DNA from: Ascaris suum
Lineage: Eukaryota; Nematoda; Chromadorea; Rhabditida; Ascarididae
Assembly (NCBI GenBank): GCA_013433145.1
Contig: CM024169.1
Span: forward strand, 6,145,001-6,209,000
Direction of reading: 5' to 3'
Length of the DNA: 64,000 nt
Shown: in pieces, positions 54,401 to 64,000 of the stretch
Numbering within the stretch: the stretch's first letter is position 1
Layout: each line of letters begins with the position of its first letter
Program-made: the position numbers and the translations under genes
The notes under the pieces: model-generated
The model's database searches: none
What the model was told of the DNA's origin: nothing
What the model saw: the letters and a program-made list of their open reading frames with translations, nothing else

Positions 54401-56334
54401 TAAAAGGTCAGAGAAACGTTCGCCTGTACACCGTAATGCTAACAATTACCGTGCAATAGAGCTACTCAGTGCAAACATAAACATCAATAACACCATGCCA
54501 CAATGTACCTTCTCGTAAAGTTAGTTAAACTCTTTATTACAGTGGGTTGTTGAATTTCGTGAATCACATGCACAGAGAAATATTCATCGATGGTGAGGCG
54601 AAAACCTGAGAGCTTCACTTGCAGATAAACTGAAACTGCAATACACCTGTAAAGCTGAGATTTTCAGTAACCTTTGGAAGCAGCCTAAAAGTGATATTGG
54701 AATACGTCAACAAAATTTATAGGAGTTCAACTTATCGATTTGAAATTGCGACATGAAATTCACCGACTGGTCACAGATAGAAAATCGATAGCATGACTAC
54801 TTATAGGAGAATGCAAAACATAACATTCATGATTTTCATATTAGGGGGCAATTTTATGGAACTTGATTTGTTCTTTTCGTTCTCTGGGATGGTGGTGACC
54901 GGATGGAATGAGGAGAAAAAAGACCGATCTTATTTTTTCATCCCCTATCTCAGATTTCGAGATTTAGAAAATATTTTTATACATGATATTAATTCCTTCA
55001 TTGCTATATTTACGTTATCCAGATTCGCAACACTTCTGGCTGCTTTTTGCTTCGCTTGCTCAGATCGTGTCTCGGTTTATAATCGCTCTTGGTTTTATGC
55101 GAAAAGTCGTGCGAGATTCTAGTTACCATAATCACGCATGATTATAATAAGCCCCTAATTGTTTAACATACAAGGAGAAATAGAGAGCTGGTTGACTTGA
55201 AGTACCCCTGTGGAGGAAAGTACAAAGAGGCATAGGAATAAAGATAATAGCTGGCAGATGTGAATTTTTTCCGGTTTGCTTTACTCATCTTTTCCACGCT
55301 CTACACGGTTCTCAGCCTAAAACTTTTTCAGTCTTTCCTCACACTGTAGCGCAAAATTTTTCGGCGCATTCCTCCCTTTAATTTAAATCTTATCGTTCAT
55401 TTCATTCCTTCAAAACATCTTCGCTCATCCCGGAATTTCCCTCGCTTTGCTGTTTCCAAAACTTTGTTTCAGTTCTTACCGCCAAGTTTGATTCATTTCA
55501 TATTCCACTGCTCAGAAGTTCTCCGTTTTTTTCTTTACTCTTAAGTTTCTTCGTTGTATGTATTGTTCCAATCTGTTCGCTCTTCCGGTCTGTTCAGCAG
55601 TTTTAAATAGAGGAGGTGCTATGCCATTTGATGTATAAAAGTACATCATCGGATGATCTCCTCACGTATATTTCACGTCGACCGATCTACTTCGAAAACA
55701 GTGATAACTTTTGATGCGACTAAGAAATTGACAGCAAAGGCTACTCAGTTTTTTAAACTGTTCCTTGGTTAGATCATAAAAAATGGTTAATTTTCAGCAA
55801 ATTTAAGCGAGCGGTTGGATGAATAAAGATGGAGAAACATTTCATTTATTGGTAGCCTGTGCACCTGATTGAATAGGTGGGCGGTGTGCAAGGGGCATTT
55901 CGTGACAACTCTTTAGAAGCCATTCCACTCAATTTTTATAAAGTGATCGCATCTTAAGCTCTAAGCATTTAAGCTATACCTTTAACCAGTCTGTGCTTTA
56001 TGATGCTCATTCCATTTGCAATTTACGGTTGTCGTTATAATTCAACTAGTTGTACAACTTGAAGTGCCGCTGTTAGAGAAAACTTCTGCTGAACAAATGC
56101 GTAGCAAGCTCGAAGTACTGAGCGGAAAATTTGAAACAATATACATTATTCAGCTGACGTAAGCTGAATTAAATTTTGCTGTTGTGCTGAATTAAAATAA
56201 TTTAATGTTGCTCAAATGATTTCTATGAATGCTTCGCTTAATACCTCGATGTTTGTCATTCGCTGATTACGCTAACGAAACCGCTGATTATTCGCCGAAT
56301 TGTAACACTACACGATACATTCGATGGGTGTCAG
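51428..56334. other. No confirmed exon; possible intronic DNA
   Basis: Several open frames (53,170-53,424; 53,682-53,984; 54,793-55,122) are of chance length. The first follows an AG in phase 0 and is followed by AATAAA, but its acceptor has no pyrimidine tract. Confidence 0.35.
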
Positions 56335-56499
56335 GATGCAGAAATCACCACAAATTTCACAAAGTGGAGTGATGCCACAAAAGCAAATGAGATGCTAATT
56401 TTAGCAGTGACGTTCATTGTTTTTTTGGCATCATCAGTTTTGATTTATTGGCGCCGAAAGGCAACCGGAGCGGCATTGGTACAATATGGATCGTCGTGA
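56335..56499 (+). CDS. Terminal exon of a type I membrane protein
   Basis: Reads 54 codons to TGA after GGTGTCAG (phase 0); the frame is also open for about 90 nt upstream. It encodes a polar lumenal segment with an N-glycosylation sequon (NFT), a single hydrophobic helix (MLILAVTFIVFLASSVLIYW), a stop-transfer WRRK and a short cytoplasmic tail ending QYGSS. An AATAAA signal follows at 56,723, about 220 nt after the stop. The order sequon, helix, basic anchor, short tail, poly(A) signal is what a real type I C-terminus looks like. The acceptor is pyrimidine-poor, which is the main weakness. The ectodomain exons upstream were not identified, so the family is unknown. Confidence 0.45.
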   Translation, partial: DAEITTNFTKWSDATKANEMLILAVTFIVFLASSVLIYWRRKATGAALVQYGSS

Positions 56500-56722
56500 C
56501 TTTCCAGGACTCGATGACTGCAACTCTATGTTGCTGCTCGTCACGCAGCTTTCTTTTTTCTTAAAAGCAGAAGCCTCATTTGATTTGTGTACTTCTTCGC
56601 CTAAAAGGACGTCATCTCAATTAGTGATGCCAATCGGCTTCGAGTTTCCGAAAAAGAATTTAGGCTGCATGATTACAATTTGGAAAGTGGCCAGCTCGAA
56701 CGAAATAGACAATTAACGTTTC

Positions 56723-56728
56723 AATAAA
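56723..56728 (+). terminator. Poly(A) signal AATAAA
   Basis: Canonical hexamer downstream of the type I membrane-protein stop codon. Confidence 0.5.
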
Positions 56729-59700
56729 TGAAACGCTTTGAGTGATGTGATGAATTTTCAGTGAAATCTGCAGATATTTCAAAATTATTGATTGGCGGCG
56801 TTGTGACAATTTTTTAAGTGCAAAAATACCTCCACATCTCTGTATTTCTCACTTAAAAAATATTTAGTAATATCACTGCAAAGTCTGTAGTACACGCCAA
56901 TTTTGAATTTCCTTATGGATGAGTCGAAGCTGATGGCTATTGGCGAAAAGTTTGGATCATTGTTCGAACTTAAAATTCTATGCATTTAACTCAGTTTGCT
57001 GAAAACGACGCCTTTAAGCTTCAGGTATGATGATTTGTTCGCAAAATCTCTCAACTCTTTCAACAGTAAGAAACTTTCCAATGATATCCACAAACTGCTC
57101 GAAATGATCCACTGAAACAGGAACACCGACTCGTGGAACAATTGCACTATTTCAGCTGAAATTATTGTGAATGCGAAATCATTCAGTGTTATATAATTTT
57201 GAGGAACTCAATGCAATGATTCCATCAAAAATTCTACTGTTTAAGATTTTTGAGGACTTTTGAAGGAAAGTTTGCAAAAATTGCGTTGACTCATCTGCAC
57301 CGAAGAACGACTCACTTTCTTTCATACAGCTTGCTCGCGTTCAAAATTGAACATATTTCGGATAGTTTCATGACAAATCCATCAGAACTATTGATGATGG
57401 GAAAAATTTACAAGACTGTGTTTTTTTCAGCCGAAATGCAGTCTTTTTCTTTTTAGTGGTGAAATGGAAGTAGCAACCTTTGATGTTTTGGCGCTCGGCG
57501 TTTAGCCCAGTAACGTTTCGTAGTAAGTTTAGCGGTACGAAAGTATTGCTCGAAATTCCTGAGAATTGAGGTCTTTCATTCAAACATTTCAGTGCAATCA
57601 CTGTTAAGCCTGTGCATATTAGTAAACAAAAAGGATTTCGGGAAGACTAGATTTAGACCTTCTATTGAAAAAATACTGATCACGTTCATATGTCACCACC
57701 GATATACCCTCGTTTTGCTACTATGCGTTTGTTGCATTTGCTTTTCAGTCATCTATTTTATCGTTTTGTTGGACTATCCCGCCTCATGTTTGTTGGGCTG
57801 GCGCATATGTTCGCAGTGTTTTCATAAGAGCCTTATGATGTAATGACTGTTCCTGGACAGAGATTCTCCACTTTCCACTTTAAGATACCTCGGAGTTTGG
57901 ACTGCTACGTGATATGTCATGCTGCTGATAATACGGGAAGGTTCTCAACGTCAGAAACTAGTAAATCGACGAACTAAACTTCCCTGACGGCTTCTATTCT
58001 TCGAGTTTCTATCAGCAGCGCGATATATCACATAACACAGCATGGCTCAAATGCAATTGAGATCTTCGCAATCATCCACACTATCGATGAAGCGGTGCCC
58101 GGACAGAAAGTACGAGATGACTTTCACGCTTGAAAGAGGACCATTTCGATAAGAATGCCTTGCACCCATTCGGATACTCCTCGTACTCGACAAGGGCAAA
58201 CTCCACGATGACCACTCATTTTCTTGCATCCTATCGTTATCATTCGGCGGCATCGCTCGTTTTTTATTATCATTGCCATAGGCGAATGTTTTTGTTTAAT
58301 GTGCTGTAGCTTCAACATGAGAAAGTTTTTGTCTGTCTACAACTTCAAAGTTATATATCTCGTGATAGCAACGAAGCTCGGCCGTCAAAGAATTATAAAA
58401 TTTTTGCGTGGGAATATTTTCACCAAGCGAAGGCTCTTATAAGACCAACCGTTACGCATTTGTGTATTAATTTGAAATTTCATAATTGCATTTGTTTCCC
58501 ACACTTTTTTTGTCTCACCTAACAGAGCAGTTAGGCAGATGATGTCACTATCATTTGCATCTACTGGTACATTCGTCATGGTCTACACGTTTAAAACACT
58601 CATTCCCCAAAACAAATGCAGCAACGTCTCAGAGCCGCCTGCACAATATGCCTTTTGCAATTTCGCTCATGTTCAGTGATGTTCATATATCGACTGCAAA
58701 CAATACAGCATGCGCGATAGTGCGCTCGTCTCTTAACTAATCCCACCACTTGCGCAAGAAGCTCAGTTTTGTGTGTCTTTGGAAAAATGCTCGTATGCAA
58801 CGTCTTATAGTAGAATTGCGTGTACGCGTATGCCTTTGTGTGTTTGTTCCATATGTCTGATTCAACTCGAAGGCCGCTGACGCTCGAGTTGGGTATAAGA
58901 CAGAAACAGGGTGACCGCTTCGAATAGGTTCTAAGTTGATCAGCGACTTCTAAAGTATACTCATGGAGGATCGTAGACACGACATTATTCGAAAAATCTG
59001 CATGCGTTTTCGATCGGTATGCTCTCATTTTGCACATCTTCGGGCCAGGAACACGATCATTTGTACAGGTCCTTGCGACTAATCGTTCAATCTAAATGCG
59101 CATGCGTTGCTTGTTGGTAAGGTGTGAAAGTGCCTTGTCGGTTGACTGTGACTGCAAAAGCTCTTGCTAGCTTCTCTCATGTGCTTTTCTACTTCTTCAG
59201 TTAGTTAGTTTCGACAGTTTCCGGTTGAAAAGATCGGTAGGGTGAGGTGAATGCATATGCAAAGGCTGGAAGTTGTCACAATAGCTTTCCAAATGCGAAA
59301 TTGCAGGTGCGCAAGGAAGTGTGTTTTTCACGACTGGATTTCTGCTGATAGTGAGTATGCAAGGAACTTTTTCCATAATGAATCAGCAGGAATTATTTGC
59401 GGTAACAGCTTTTGCGCGAATTTGTGAATTTCATTGAGCCTGCTAAAAAGTCATTTCCTTCTATGTCGATGAATCTTTAGTTCACCGGACTTGAATCTTG
59501 TAACAATGCGGAAATAACTTTGTTGTTTTTAAGGGATTCTTCATCCAAAACTTTTGAATGAAGTTGTGTAAATTCTATAACAGCCCGTTCTATGCACTCG
59601 AATAAACGTCGTAACTTTTTTCTTGAGGAGGATTGAGTTTCTAAAAAATGAGTGCAATGGAGTTATTTCCATTCCGGCACCGTTTCGGTGCAAGCCACGT

Positions 59701-61081
59701 TATGTACATGCGCGATGACTTACTGATGGTGAACCAGAGATTTTCTTTTGAAGCTTTTTGTTGCTGTACGCTTCTACATTTGCTACTGTGGTGTGCAACG
59801 TGTAGCCATATAAGGAGAATCGTCGCTCAATTTTGTCTTGCTTGCGCGAACGGTCACTCACCTTGCAGTGATTTTATGGAGAGAATAAGCATTTGGAAGA
59901 GTGAACTGTTCGAAGGGATGAAGTCTCTTTTCCCTCACTTACCTTCGCGGAAGGGTTCGAGGTGCAGATGTCGTGCGTTTAATAAATATAACTACCTTTC
60001 CTGCTAATTTCTTCATAGCACTTCTACCTTTGCCGAGATTATTATCGTCTACGCTACTGAGAAGGAAGCAGTATAATTACAGCTTCCAGGCAAGCAGGAA
60101 GTTGCAGAAGAAGCAATGGTCACGTGGCTGAATATTACTGGCCTCTCTGTTTTCCTCTCAATAACAATTGCATTTTCACAACGACGACCAGTTAACGAGG
60201 AGGAGTTTCTTGGCGAGCATTTTTCTAATTGAAGATGCAAGGACAATGTGGAGCAGCAACCAATTTAGGCGATGTATTTCTATAAAATGAGAAGTTGTTT
60301 GCACAATGAGAAAATCAACGTTTGAGGTTGCCATATGCGAACAGAACTAGTTACCTCACTTTCTCTCGAAAAGTTACCTCAACAGTGGAAACCGAATGTT
60401 CGATAGGTAGGGAATTCATGCGAATAACAATATTTGCAATGTTACAAATGTCTTCTTTAGAGTTAATTTTTAAATAGTCGCCCATGGGATGTTTCAGTGG
60501 AAATGACTTATTTTTTCGACCATTAGCATTCGAAATCCCCCCACCTATGTCTTTCTAGACCTGTAAAGAGACAGAATGCAAAAAAGCGGATATTTCCCTT
60601 TTTGCCAGATACGACCTATCATGAGAAAATTTATTTCAAGACAGTTGAGCTTACTTATATTTAGTGCTTATCAATATCCACAGCTTATTTATAACTCGTG
60701 CGGACCGTGATCAATAGTGGTGAACTTCAAGATAAGAGGATATCCTGTTCCGCTCTACGTTGTAATTTCCAAATATCAGTTTTCGTTGGTTCAGGGCTTC
60801 TCAGCAACATTTTGGAAGTATCTAAAGCTTAGACATTCCTATATCAATTTCCCCCTCAGATCAACCCCAATGCAAGCCGCAGTTACAGACTTCTGTAACT
60901 AATGTTTCACTTGCTCTCACACTAAATCTCCTGGACAAACTGATATGTACCAGATATGAATACATAGAGTGGCATTGCCATGATCTGCTTTTGAGCACAG
61001 GATTTCGAAAGTGCACAAGAATTTTGGCTGCTGTATTCTTGACTGATTTCTCATTTCTTTGAAATCGTTGCTTTTGTTTAG
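56729..61081. other. No confirmed gene
   Basis: It should contain upstream exons for the tail exon at 61,082, but none could be phased with confidence. The longest frame (58,600-59,037, minus, 145 codons) is unrecognised. Confidence 0.35.
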
Positions 61082-61254
61082 GCGGAACAATATCTGGTAG
61101 TCCAGTGGTCGCCGTTGTCCATGGAGATAGTGCGCCAGTAAAAGGAGACGAAATTCAGATGAAGGACTCCGAGTCTCTGTCTGTTGATCTCACTCCATTT
61201 CAGCCATCGTTACATTCGTCACAGAGTTCCGCGGTCACTGCACAGCGTCGCTGA
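61082..61254 (+). CDS. Terminal exon, Ser-rich C-terminal tail
   Basis: The acceptor GCTTTTGTTTAG is followed by two bases completing a codon (phase 1), then 56 codons and TGA. The sequence is hydrophilic and acidic/Ser-rich (GDEIQMKDSESLSVDLTPF ... SSAVTAQRR), like a cytoplasmic tail. AATAAA follows 11 nt after the stop. It cannot be joined to the type I exon at 56,335-56,499: that exon's only GT (after TTG) leaves in phase 0, and in that frame this exon stops after 19 codons. So a separate gene or a missing exon is implied. Family unknown. Confidence 0.55.
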
Positions 61255-61264
61255 AATCCTTGTA

Positions 61265-61270
61265 AATAAA
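61265..61270 (+). terminator. Poly(A) signal AATAAA
   Basis: Hexamer just after the stop of the Ser-rich tail exon; the close spacing is common for nematode 3' ends. Confidence 0.5.
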
Positions 61271-63746
61271 TTGTTCATATAATCTCATCTTAAAACAGCT
61301 ATCCCATCTAGCAGATATAAATGTCTCTTTGAGTACGTGAATAGGCTGTCTTACTTTTATATTCCATATGCATAGAACAAAGATATAGATCAACATTGCA
61401 AAAACATCACACAAGCACTACATCGCAAGCAAATGCAATCATAAATTCAGACACCGACCCTCGAAAATGCGACGCCGATCACCGATCGCTTGAAGGTTTC
61501 CCGCTCACATTAGTTTTTCTTCGATCATAAAGATGCGTTTGATGTGCGTCGTGTTACATCTTTTCATAACATATGGAGGAAATAATTGAAATATTAGTTT
61601 CTTTGACCGAATATCAGCTTCACTGTTATTTGAATATGTTGCGAATGTCGACTGGCTACCAAAAGACCGTCTCGCGGAAATGCACTGAGAAATAAAAGAA
61701 GCAAAACTATGAACGTAGGAAAACGTTTTTTTTAAAATATTTGCTATGATCGCAACATTCAGCGCGATCACCGTACTCTATTACAATTCGAGTAGGTTCA
61801 TTGTACTGGTAATGGTGGTGTCTGTATTGAGCAGGTGATATATTAATGAATGCGAAATCTATAAATGAAAATTTAAGTGAAGTATTTTGCAGAGCAAACT
61901 ATGAAACAGAAATTTATGGATGTTTTCTTTTTTATATGCAAAATAAGCTCACTTGATTAGAAAAGAGGGAAGCATCACAAAAGACCTGGGAAGCTCCAAC
62001 AAGAGGAACCTCAGGCGCTCGTTTCTTTCCAACTATGGAATGAGCGATCTTAGACTCAAGATGGCCTCTTATTGGAAAATGCTATTTGTTGAACCCAGAG
62101 ACATTCATAGTTCCCACCCTCAAACGTGATGTATTCGTTCGACTATCTGGGGAGGAGAATGGTTGATGCTTTATGCCAAAAAAGATCATTTGTTTTCTTC
62201 AGTATAGAGTGGATAGTTTATTCAAAATGCTCTTACATATGATGTTTTTTATAAATTCGTTCATCTGAACATGGCGATTAATGATTTGTCCCACGGAAGA
62301 TATCGAACAGATCGATAATAATGGCGTCTTCCTTTTTTTGTGCCACCGAACGCTGAAAAGCAATTGGATGATGGCTGAATAAATAAGGGTAAAAGCAAGT
62401 CCTATCCGGCAGAAGCAAACAGTTACATAATTCACCAGCTAAAAAAATGAAATAAATGCGATAATGCATCCATGCTCCAAGCGTCGAGTTTTCATAATAA
62501 CATTCTATAAGTGATTCGCTTTCTAGGCCGACCACACTAAAATGTCTATGATTCATTCAGAGGTCGACCGATCGATTGAAAACTTGCCACGGGTGGTTAT
62601 CAGCAATTTAAATTTCATAATCTCAGCTTGATAGATTCTCAGTTGAAGCAACTGAACCGACCGACACATAGACATACGTATACACTTACAATAGTGCGTC
62701 AATCGGATATTCGTGAAGGGTTAAGCACTGCAACATATAAAGGCAACTCCATCTATGTAGTAACCAAACGTCTATCGCATGAAGCAAATTTTTCGCAGAG
62801 GTGACGTCAGAATTAACGATAAGACAGCTGGTTGGCAGCTGCGAATTATATGGGTGGAGAATAAAATGACGGAAAAAGTAGATCGGCCATATAAAGCACA
62901 ATGGCGTGAAACCTCTTCTGTTATATTAATCCACATAATTCAACCAATTAAACCAATTGAGTGCTAGCTAACAACGCACTTCCATCTACATCGTCTGCGT
63001 GCAACTGTACTCCCATCTTTTCTACGTTATGAGTGAGGTAAGTTAGGACTGGAAAATGAATCTGATTTGCTACGCTAAAATTTACATTTTAAGCCCCCTC
63101 ATCTTTGCCACATCTGTTTCTACGTCTTGGCACGTTGTCTAAATGCGTACGTTTGTGTTTAATGCATGCACGCTTTGAGAAAAATGAATGAATAATGGGT
63201 TTAACTCGTGTTGTTGCAACATTTCAAAATGTTGCATATGCGCATAATCGCACCTTCTCATGATGGGATTTTCAATGAAAATTTATAAATGCAGATTGCA
63301 GATCGTTTATTCGATTACACGATAAAATTAGTTAAAACTTTGCAATAGCTCAGAGACTATCAGCTCTAAGAAACGATGTGCAATGAAAAAGGCATCTGGA
63401 TCCCACTTTTTTCAAGAAATGAAAAATATTACTAGTTAGAGCTCAACATCTCCCTTCCTCTGCTTCACAGTTTTATAAAAAATTCTCACTATTGTCTGCA
63501 GTCATCAAGGACCTCACTGAGACTTTCATCGAAATGAGCTTGCAAACTATCCATGAGCAAACACTGCACTGAGATCATAATATTCTCACATTGTGTCTGA
63601 TTTCTTGGTTTACAGCACAGCAGCTTGCTTCATCTCAAAGTAAAAATGGATAAAGAAGAAGTAGGATTCGGAGATTCTCTAATACCAGTAATGTCTGAAT
63701 TCGTGCATGAGTGCATCAATCTAATTTACAAAATCTAATTTTCTAA
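61271..63746. other. No confirmed gene; possible minus-strand exon
   Basis: A strong minus-strand acceptor (CCAATTGCTTTTCAG) lies just before 62,352, but all three frames after it are open for 25 to 50 codons, so no frame can be chosen. The remainder is AT-rich and unassigned. Confidence 0.3.
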
Positions 63747-63992
63747 TCACTTAGATAAGCCTCTGATGTCACGCTGAACCAACTGCGATTTGGGCAATGA
63801 CGACATGGATGGCTCCATCCAGTATCCAAAGAAGTACTGCGATGGGACGAATTTTTCACTTAAAATTTCATCGTGCACAATGCCATTCTTGAAGGCTCGA
63901 AAATTTCGATTGAGTGGGTAACTCAGAAATATTACTTCTCGCAATCGCAACCATCCTTGACTCACGATCGTATGTCTCAAACAAAATGTCAT
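63747..63992 (-). CDS. Possible exon at right edge, unknown family
   Basis: An 81-codon minus-strand frame with mixed, protein-like composition (IVHDEILSEKFVPSQYFFGY) ends in TGA at 63,747. A second minus frame over 63,990-63,860 is also protein-like (YPYDILFETYDRESRMVAIA). They overlap, so at most one is real in this stretch. If coding, the gene continues beyond the right edge. No domain recognised. Confidence 0.2.
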   Translation of the reverse strand: MTFCLRHTIVSQGWLRLREVIFLSYPLNRNFRAFKNGIVHDEILSEKFVPSQYFFGYWMEPSMSSLPKSQLVQRDIRGLSK

Positions 63993-64000
63993 AAGGATAG

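Noticed and set aside
58600..59037. 145-codon minus-strand ORF, considered as a LINE fragment
   Set aside because: A weak SGHPVSVLYP-like resemblance to RT motif (K/R)QGDxxS exists in another frame, but spacing and downstream motifs do not match. Length alone is near chance.
62278..62352. Terminal exon after a strong minus-strand acceptor
   Set aside because: All three reading frames are open, so no frame can be preferred, and no upstream exon could be phased with certainty.

Overview
This window is eukaryotic and most likely from a nematode. Evidence: multi-kilobase introns, splice acceptors ending in the nematode-type TTTCAG or TTTTAG, CAG|GTAAG and CAG|GTG donors, about 38-40% GC, and a Ty3/gypsy element of the kind called K02A2.6-like in nematodes. 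A parasitic species with a low-density, repeat-laden genome fits, but the clade cannot be fixed from the sequence. Coding density is low. Most open frames over 60 codons are at chance level for this base composition, so I only call coding segments where splice sites, reading phase and protein character agree.

Layout. (1) 0-13 kb is mostly unassigned, with one minus-strand segment near 6.2-6.4 kb encoding a small cysteine-rich, probably secreted domain. (2) 13.3-17.2 kb, minus strand: a spliced gene of unknown family with a C-x2-C-x5-C-x3-H motif. Its intron holds a 176-bp (TA)n microsatellite. (3) 17.8-21.6 kb, plus strand: a spliced gene for a small four-helix membrane protein (gene B). (4) 24.9-28.55 kb: a mobile element with about 435-bp terminal inverted repeats, TA at both ends, and a decayed RTE-type LINE reverse transcriptase inside. 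A second LINE relic of another type lies at 29.8-30.05 kb. (5) 34.6-46.6 kb, plus strand: the best-supported host gene (gene A), a four-transmembrane protein of LAPTM4/DUF7027-like build. Its 9.25-kb intron contains a complete-length but inactive gypsy retrotransposon (38,455-43,491, minus strand, with two LTRs). (6) 51-61 kb, plus strand: isolated exons, including a signal-peptide exon, a type I membrane-protein terminal exon with a poly(A) signal, and a serine-rich C-terminal tail exon with a poly(A) signal. (7) 62-64 kb: possible minus-strand exons of a gene running off the right edge.

Genes A and B share exon lengths and intron phases (64- versus 66-codon exon, phase 0/0, both ending in CAG; last exon entering in phase 1). 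They may be paralogues in a dispersed cluster. The transposable elements account for almost all recognisable protein domains: gag, protease, RT, RNase H and integrase of gypsy, and RT of two LINEs. All are broken by stops or frame changes.
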